64,000 nucleotides of DNA from NCBI GenBank assembly GCA_023853785.1, contig JAJIRX010000181.1:219996-283995 (forward strand), given 5' to 3'. This DNA is from Psilocybe azurescens (taxonomy: Eukaryota; Basidiomycota; Agaricomycetes; Agaricales; Agrocybaceae). Each line of letters begins with the position of its first letter. The first letter of the stretch is position 1. The notes beneath the pieces were generated by a model. That model was not told the origin of the DNA. It made no database searches and saw only the letters and a program-made list of their open reading frames with translations. A program made the translations under genes and the position numbers. This document shows positions 58,782 through 64,000 of the stretch, piece by piece.

Positions 58782-61700
58782 ATGTCATTGTCCAAACGAC
58801 ATCGCAACGCCGGCGATACAACCCAACTGCCGCCCAAAAAATCAAAGCCTGTAACTCGGCGACGACTTGCTGAAGATTCTTCAAAACCCGCTCTGTTTAC
58901 TTCTACGTTACATCTCTCGTCAAAGGGCAGGGTAGGAGTGAAGAAGTTAAGGTTGGACGACAAAAAACCTGCACAATCCACCTCTGAACCGCCCAACACC
59001 GTTCAAATACCTGTACCTGATGTTGCGATGAGCGATGAACCGCCAGGACCACCAGACTTGGTTCCTGATATGTCTCTGAGTGGCGAAGATTCGACGGATA
59101 TTCCTGCTAAGCCGGGGTGAAGGCAAAACGGAAGAAAAGGGATAACACGAACTCGGTGAGTTTTGAGTCCTTTTATCATATTTTTCTAATATCGCACTTA
59201 GTCGAAACTCAGTGACTGGCTTCACTTGAGAGACAGCTACCTACTCGAGATCCTTCGCGGATATGGCCTCGGAGACTATTCCGAAATCACGGAGTGTGCT
59301 TCTTGCCACTTGGCTGACGGGAAATTCCGCTGCATGGACGACTGCTTTCCTCGCTCTCCGCTCCGATGTGCCAAATGTTTTATTGAGGTTCACAAAGAGA
59401 ATCCGTTGCATCGGGTAGAGGTACGTATTTATATGTCGAACATTTTATCATTGGTTTTCATTCTTTTTAGGAATGGAATGGCGTTTTTAGAAGCGTAGCT
59501 CAGCAACCTTGGTCTAAGCATCCAGCTGGGTCATGGTGGTCGTCCTTGCCCCTGCCCTCTTCCTGGACCATCCGATTTCGTTGTTTTTCACACTAATGGA
59601 GTTCATCGTGTCGACATCAATTACTGCGATTGCTCTGCATCGCATAGTTCAACCACACACCCCGTATACAACTCCTACGGATGGCTTGGTTTCCGGCCAC
59701 GTTCGACCGGCCGAAGACCGCCTTTACTTTCAATCTCCTCAAACTCTTCCACAAGGTCACTTTGCAAGGAAAGACGGCGGCTCTATGACTTCTACCATTC
59801 CATATTACAAGTAACGGATGGTCTTCTCTTGGAAAAAGTTGCTGTGTGTACTTAGGTACCACGTTGGAATTGCTTTGGCTGACCATACCTTTTTCCAGGA
59901 CCGTTATTCTGAATTTCACCGTGTCTTTCGGACTTGGCGTCATTTAGACTCACTGAAGCACGCCGGTCGTGGACACGATCCTTCTGGTTCTGCAGGAACA
60001 TCGGAAGGAGAACTTGTGGTTGAATGTCCTGCTTGTCCACAAAACTTACCAGAAGACTGGGAAGGTGCTGCCTGATGATCGGTAAGTCCTGATTTGCTTT
60101 GACATCTTGACTTATTAACGTGGATGGGATCAGTTTTCTGTATACGTTCTTCCTCGCTATGGATGCGAACTTCAAATTAAAGTTGAAAGACCGTGGCCTC
60201 AAGGATATCGAACTAGCTCAGGATGGTGTTTATGCTGGGAAACTTCGCGATATGATAAGCATGTTGAACTTCATGTGGATGAACGGAGGTAAATTTCTTG
60301 TACACGCCCCCATGCGTATGCTTATATTATGTTCAGATAAACACCTGTGATTCTGATCACAATGCCGTTGCGCGGGAAGCACCTCTGTTCCAGGATACAC
60401 AGTTAATGTGTCGCGCTGTGCCTTTGCTCGAGGCACCAGGTAATACGAGCACAGGCGCCGTGGACTTGGGAAAGGGAGAAAAGTAAGTAAATTGATTATA
60501 TTTAACCATTGTTAAAGAGATTGAACAAGTTCTGTAGCATGGACTACATGGTCTTATCTGCCCTTCAGGCATTCGTGTTCTTCGGTTGGTTATTTGGCTA
60601 CGATATTGGATGTACATGGTAAAAGCCGGAGAGAATGGAGACGTATCCAGATGATCTGGTACTTCCCGAAGATATCGAGCTAGAAATCGGGGTTCCCAGC
60701 TGGCATGTCAAAACCCATGGGCCGTTCTGTATAGAGAACTATTCTTTGAACTATTTACCCAGCGTTGGTCGGACTTGGGGGAGGATATGGAAACCCACCT
60801 GGTCGCAGACAACCACTCTTGCCCCTAGTACCCGTGAGATGGGATCTGGATACGAAAGGAGACATTTAACCACCAGTGGAACGGTGGAACCTGCGCAAGG
60901 TTGTGGGCTTCGGTAAAGTTAATTTACGATGTGTATCTGTTCTGACAATGTCTACAGGGTTTCTTCTGAAACGGTTCAAGGATGCTTGTATTAGCAAAAG
61001 CATGCAGAAGCATTCGAAACATTCAGCGAAAATGCCAGTGGAAGTACATTACGTCGTGGACTAAGCTGGTAAACAATTGGATCAAAGATCGTACAAACCA
61101 AGCCCGTATAAAGAACCAAAGAGCTGTATGTCTTGTGTCATTAAAATAAACGTTAGTCGGTGCTTACTTATTATTCTAGCGACAACCTTGCAGGACGTTC
61201 GCCTCGAGCTTGCAAAGGAAGATGCAGACGATTTATCGAGTGGTATAATCCTGCTCATAAAACGAGCTTGACCGAGTTTTTAACAAGGGTCTTGAGCTCG
61301 AAGAGGAGCAGTATGTAAATTCTTATTATTTTCGGGGTTAATTGGAACTAACCTTCATAAATGTTAGACGGACGTCAAGTACGATGTGGGTCACAAAAGG
61401 GAAACTCTCGCGAAGCAGTCAGCGGATTTACAGGAAAGCGGAACACTCTGACCAACAAGATTCAACGGAGGGAAGTTCAGTTGGCCTATATGCCGGCTGT
61501 TGCCCCATTACTACTTCAAAGATCGTCAGCAGCGCCTGTTGTCAGTGGGGATACTTCAGGACATGAACTTGCCGAGCAGATACCGCTCTTTTTCCCTCGT
61601 CTCTACCCATCCCTTACGAGACACGCTCAAGGCCATTGCTGGCAAGGAGCTTCCAATTGAGGAAGGCCCAGGCAGAGGAAGCTGTAGCTGATATCTGTCG

Positions 61701-62467
61701 TGGTCGACGATGCTCTCCGGTCTGATCAGTTCAAGAAACTCAACATATGCGGTGCTGGCAATAAGCCAAATACTTCGCAATGCGGGGGCCTGTATAACCG
61801 GCTACAACGGCGATCCAACGTGCGGCTAATAAATATCGAGCCGCTAGAGAGTCAGTACTGCATCTCGAACCTGATGGAATGTGGGGCGACCAATTTAAGA
61901 AGTTAGACCCAACCGACATCCGTGGATCCGAGCAACTTGATGACCCACTGTCTGATGTACAGAATGGTCACAGCAATCGTGGATCTGGTTCGTGAATCGT
62001 TCAGAGGGAAGAGATAACACTGAGGAGGAATTTGATGAGACAATGCCGCGTAGAATGGGCGAAGATGCGCCCAACGTGATCGCTGGGATGAAGAATACAG
62101 GTTGGTTGAAGAAGAGATGAGGCGGACTGTAGTGTATCTAGTGGAAAGCAATGTGGTGGCGTGGTCAACATGGCCACGGAAGGACATAGATAGTATTACA
62201 CAGATCGGACTCAAAGCATATGCTGAGTACCAGGCGCAGTTGACGGAGCTCCTGGCAGGCTGTGTTGGAAAATAGCGCCTGCACCTCAGCAGGGATAAAG
62301 GGAGTGGGTTGCAAAGTACGTAGTGGAGGTACAGTCAACTGTTTCAAATGCTGAAGGTGCTGAGCGAGAGAGAAAGAAGATGAAGAAGAGGGGGAACAGT
62401 GGAACAATTCCGAGGAGAAGCTGAGGTAGATGAGGATATGATTGACATCTACGATTTTGATGATTAG
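58782..62467 (+). pseudogene. CxC2-KDZ transposase, frame-broken
   Basis: Start MSLSKRHRNAG at 58782 with a basic N-terminus. An intron (about 59156-59202) is followed by the CxC2 cysteine cluster, CASCHLADGKFRC..C..LRCAKC and HKENPLHRVE (59290-59420). Then come KDZ blocks in several frames: LGHGGRPCPCPLPG, FVVFHTNGVHRVDINYCDC, GWFPATFDRPKTA-type, YDFYHSILQVTDG, RYSEFHRVFRTWRHL, GRGHDPSGSAGTSEGEL, CPACPQNLPEDWEGA, YTFFLAMDANFKLKLKDRG, INTCDSDHNAVARE, MDYMVLSALQ, FGYDIGCTW, VPSWHVKTHG, STREMGSGY and WNLRKVVGFG. The end is acidic, VDEDMIDIYDFDD. One break is a G4 run at 59114-59117. Others (TGG-stop near 60622, frame change near 60210) may be real decay. Probably inactive as sequenced unless these are base-call errors. 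Confidence 0.85.
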
Positions 62468-62699
62468 ATGGAATAATATAAAGATTATCTAACATAAAGT
62501 AATGATAAGGAGTGTAAAATAAGGGTTCAAGGGAGGGAATGATATCCAAATCTGCTACGATAATGGATATCATATCCCTGAAGGTTTTGAAAGAACTGAG
62601 CCACAAAAATAATGAAATGCATCAAAAGGAAATGAAATACTGGTATAATGAAAGAAATGACAACCAGCTGGTATTGACAGGGCCAGAAGCTAGAGTAAT

Positions 62700-63653
62700 G
62701 AAATATGAAAAAGGGAATGAGATCCCTGGCTGTATTGAGGATAATGAATTCCATGGGTAATGATATATAGAAAGGAGAAATGAGATACCTGGTTGTATTG
62801 AGGATAATGAAATTCCAGGGATAATGAAATATAGGAAAGGGAAATGAGATACCTATTTATATTGAGAATAATGAATTCCAGGGATAATGAAATATAGGAA
62901 AGGAAATGAAATACCTATTTATATTGTGGATAATGAATTCCAGGGATAATGAAATATAGGAAAGGGAAATGAAATACCTATTTATATTGTGGATAATGAA
63001 TTCCAGGATAATGAAATATAGGAAAGGGAAATGAAATACCTATCTGTATTGAGGATAATGAATTCCAGGGATAATGAAATATAGGAAAGGAAATGAAATA
63101 CCTATTTATATTAAGGATAATGAATTCCAGAGATAATGAAATATAGGAATGGGAAATGAAATACCTATTTATATTGAGGATAATGAATTCCAGGGATAAT
63201 GAAATATAGGAATGGGAAATGAAATACCTATGTATATTGAGGATAATGAATTCCAGGTTAATGAAATATAGGAAAGGAAATGAAATACCTATCTGTATTG
63301 AGGATAATGAATTCCAGGGATAATGAAATACAGGAAAGGGAAATGAAATACCTGTTTGTATTGATAACAATGAGTTCCATGGATAATGAAATTCCTGCTG
63401 ATAGCCAGGCCAGGTTTGAAAGAAATGAAAGAGCCAATATTAATGATAGCCAGGATATTTATGAATTTATGAGATATCCTGCCCAGTTTAGTTATGAAAT
63501 ACCTGAGTATCAATGATATAGCTGCCCCATTGAAAACTACAGAACCAGGCTCATTATGAAATAATGAAATGCATCTCATTACCCTTTAGGCCCTATTCAA
63601 ATCACATCTGTGGATAGGTCCCTATAATATGAAAACGCTTGTCACTACCACTG
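62700..63653 (-). repeat. Right inverted end of the KDZ element with 63-bp tandem array
   Basis: Reverse complement of the left end. About ten 63-bp units from 62720 to 63360, several with small deletions, then 290 bp of unique sequence to the terminus. Fewer copies than on the left (about ten versus fifteen). Confidence 0.9.
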
Positions 63654-64000
63654 ATTTTGGCTGTCTTCCACTCCTGTCCCTGGCTCACCAGTCCAGAGAC
63701 GCCCGCCATAAGATCCGTCCGTCACCATCCAGATCGTAGGTGCCCGTGTCATACGTTAGGGAACCCATGATGATTCCGAGCCCAATCCACCATAGACTTA
63801 ACATCGTCGAACGCCCTCTGTTCCGTGAACGTCCAACGAAATGGGACTGTGCTCACAAAGCTCAATACATTCCTATACACCTGAACGCCTAGGTACATTT
63901 GTCAGCTAGGTATCCAACCGCACCCAGAAACCCTCTCAAGAGATCGCGATTAGTAGGCACCTTCCCCATGCGATGACGCAGTCGACCTTGTGTTCATCCA
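63654..64000 (-). pseudogene. Ty3/gypsy pol fragment (end of RT and RNase H), truncated
   Basis: Reading minus from 64000: PTNRDLLRGFLGAVGYLAD, then VPFRWTFTEQRAFDDVKSM and VDWARNHHG, then IWMVTDGS and LVSQGQEWKTAK in neighbouring frames. This is the standard order at the RT-RNase H junction of basidiomycete Ty3 elements. The match stops exactly at the KDZ terminus (63653), where the usual VAAFYSAKL-type continuation is missing. The other end runs off the window. Confidence 0.8.

Larger units (their letters stand above)
52154..63653 (+). mobile_element. KDZ-type (Zisupton/Dileera group) DNA transposon with passenger genes
   Basis: An 11.5-kb unit bounded by inverted sequences: CAATAGTAGTGACC at 52154 and, on the other strand, CAGTGGTAGTGACA ending at 63653. 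The inversion continues through about 280 bp of unique sequence on each side and then into 63-bp tandem repeats. Inside, from left: a minus-strand passenger gene (53619-56536), a plus-strand gene with a viroplasmin/RNase H1 N-terminal-type domain (56567-57656) and a plus-strand CxC2-KDZ transposase (58782-62467). No target duplication is present (GGGTGCAG on the left, ATTTTGGC on the right). KDZ transposons with accessory genes are known in basidiomycetes; this gene pair as cargo is not one I know. Confidence 0.85.

Noticed and set aside
1..64000. tRNA or rRNA genes
   Set aside because: I looked for the B-box-like GGTTCGAATCC pattern and cloverleaf arms in the gaps and saw none convincing; a tRNAscan run would decide.

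Overview
The window is fungal nuclear DNA, almost certainly from an Agaricomycete mushroom. Genes are packed on both strands and broken by many 47-75 bp GT-AG introns. The gene set is eukaryotic housekeeping (TOP1, ILV1, RPS23, VPS8, COG2, CDS1). The mobile elements (Ty3-type, CACTA, KDZ, DIRS-like) are typical of basidiomycetes. I read splice sites by eye from reading frame, GT..AG and conserved protein motifs; no search was run.

Layout. 1-5.6 kb: an orphan ORF, then a complete gag-only LTR retrotransposon with a 5-bp target duplication. 5.7-31.6 kb: SSU1 sulfite pump, DBP10 helicase, queuine tRNA-ribosyltransferase, TM9 protein, mitochondrial Tyr-tRNA synthetase, RPS23, a transglutaminase-like protein, CDP-DAG synthase, topoisomerase I, NDUFB3, threonine dehydratase and a PHD-finger protein. 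31.9-44.7 kb: VPS8 (CORVET) converging on COG2 (Golgi tethering), a TMEM184/Ost-alpha protein with 8-nt and 11-nt exons, and a four-helix membrane protein. From 44.7 kb the sequence turns accessory: an MBF1-like copy between inverted repeats, a CACTA-type non-autonomous transposon with long TIRs and an AAC target duplication, about 2 kb almost free of CpG, and a decayed DIRS-like gag/RT start. Last comes an 11.5-kb KDZ-type DNA transposon. Its long inverted ends are built of 63-bp tandem repeats, and it carries two passenger genes besides the transposase. The right edge holds a Ty3-type pol fragment.

The most interesting object is the KDZ element at 52154-63653. Its two flanks are two different retroelements, each cut exactly at the transposon terminus, and there is no target duplication. 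It may therefore be a recombinant of two copies (or an assembly join) rather than a simple insertion.

A data-quality signal runs through the window. At least 17 one-base frame breaks sit mostly in homopolymer runs of otherwise conserved genes. Summed exon lengths for ten genes are off by exactly the number of indels counted by eye. This looks like homopolymer error in the assembly rather than gene death, so such genes are called CDS with the breaks listed.
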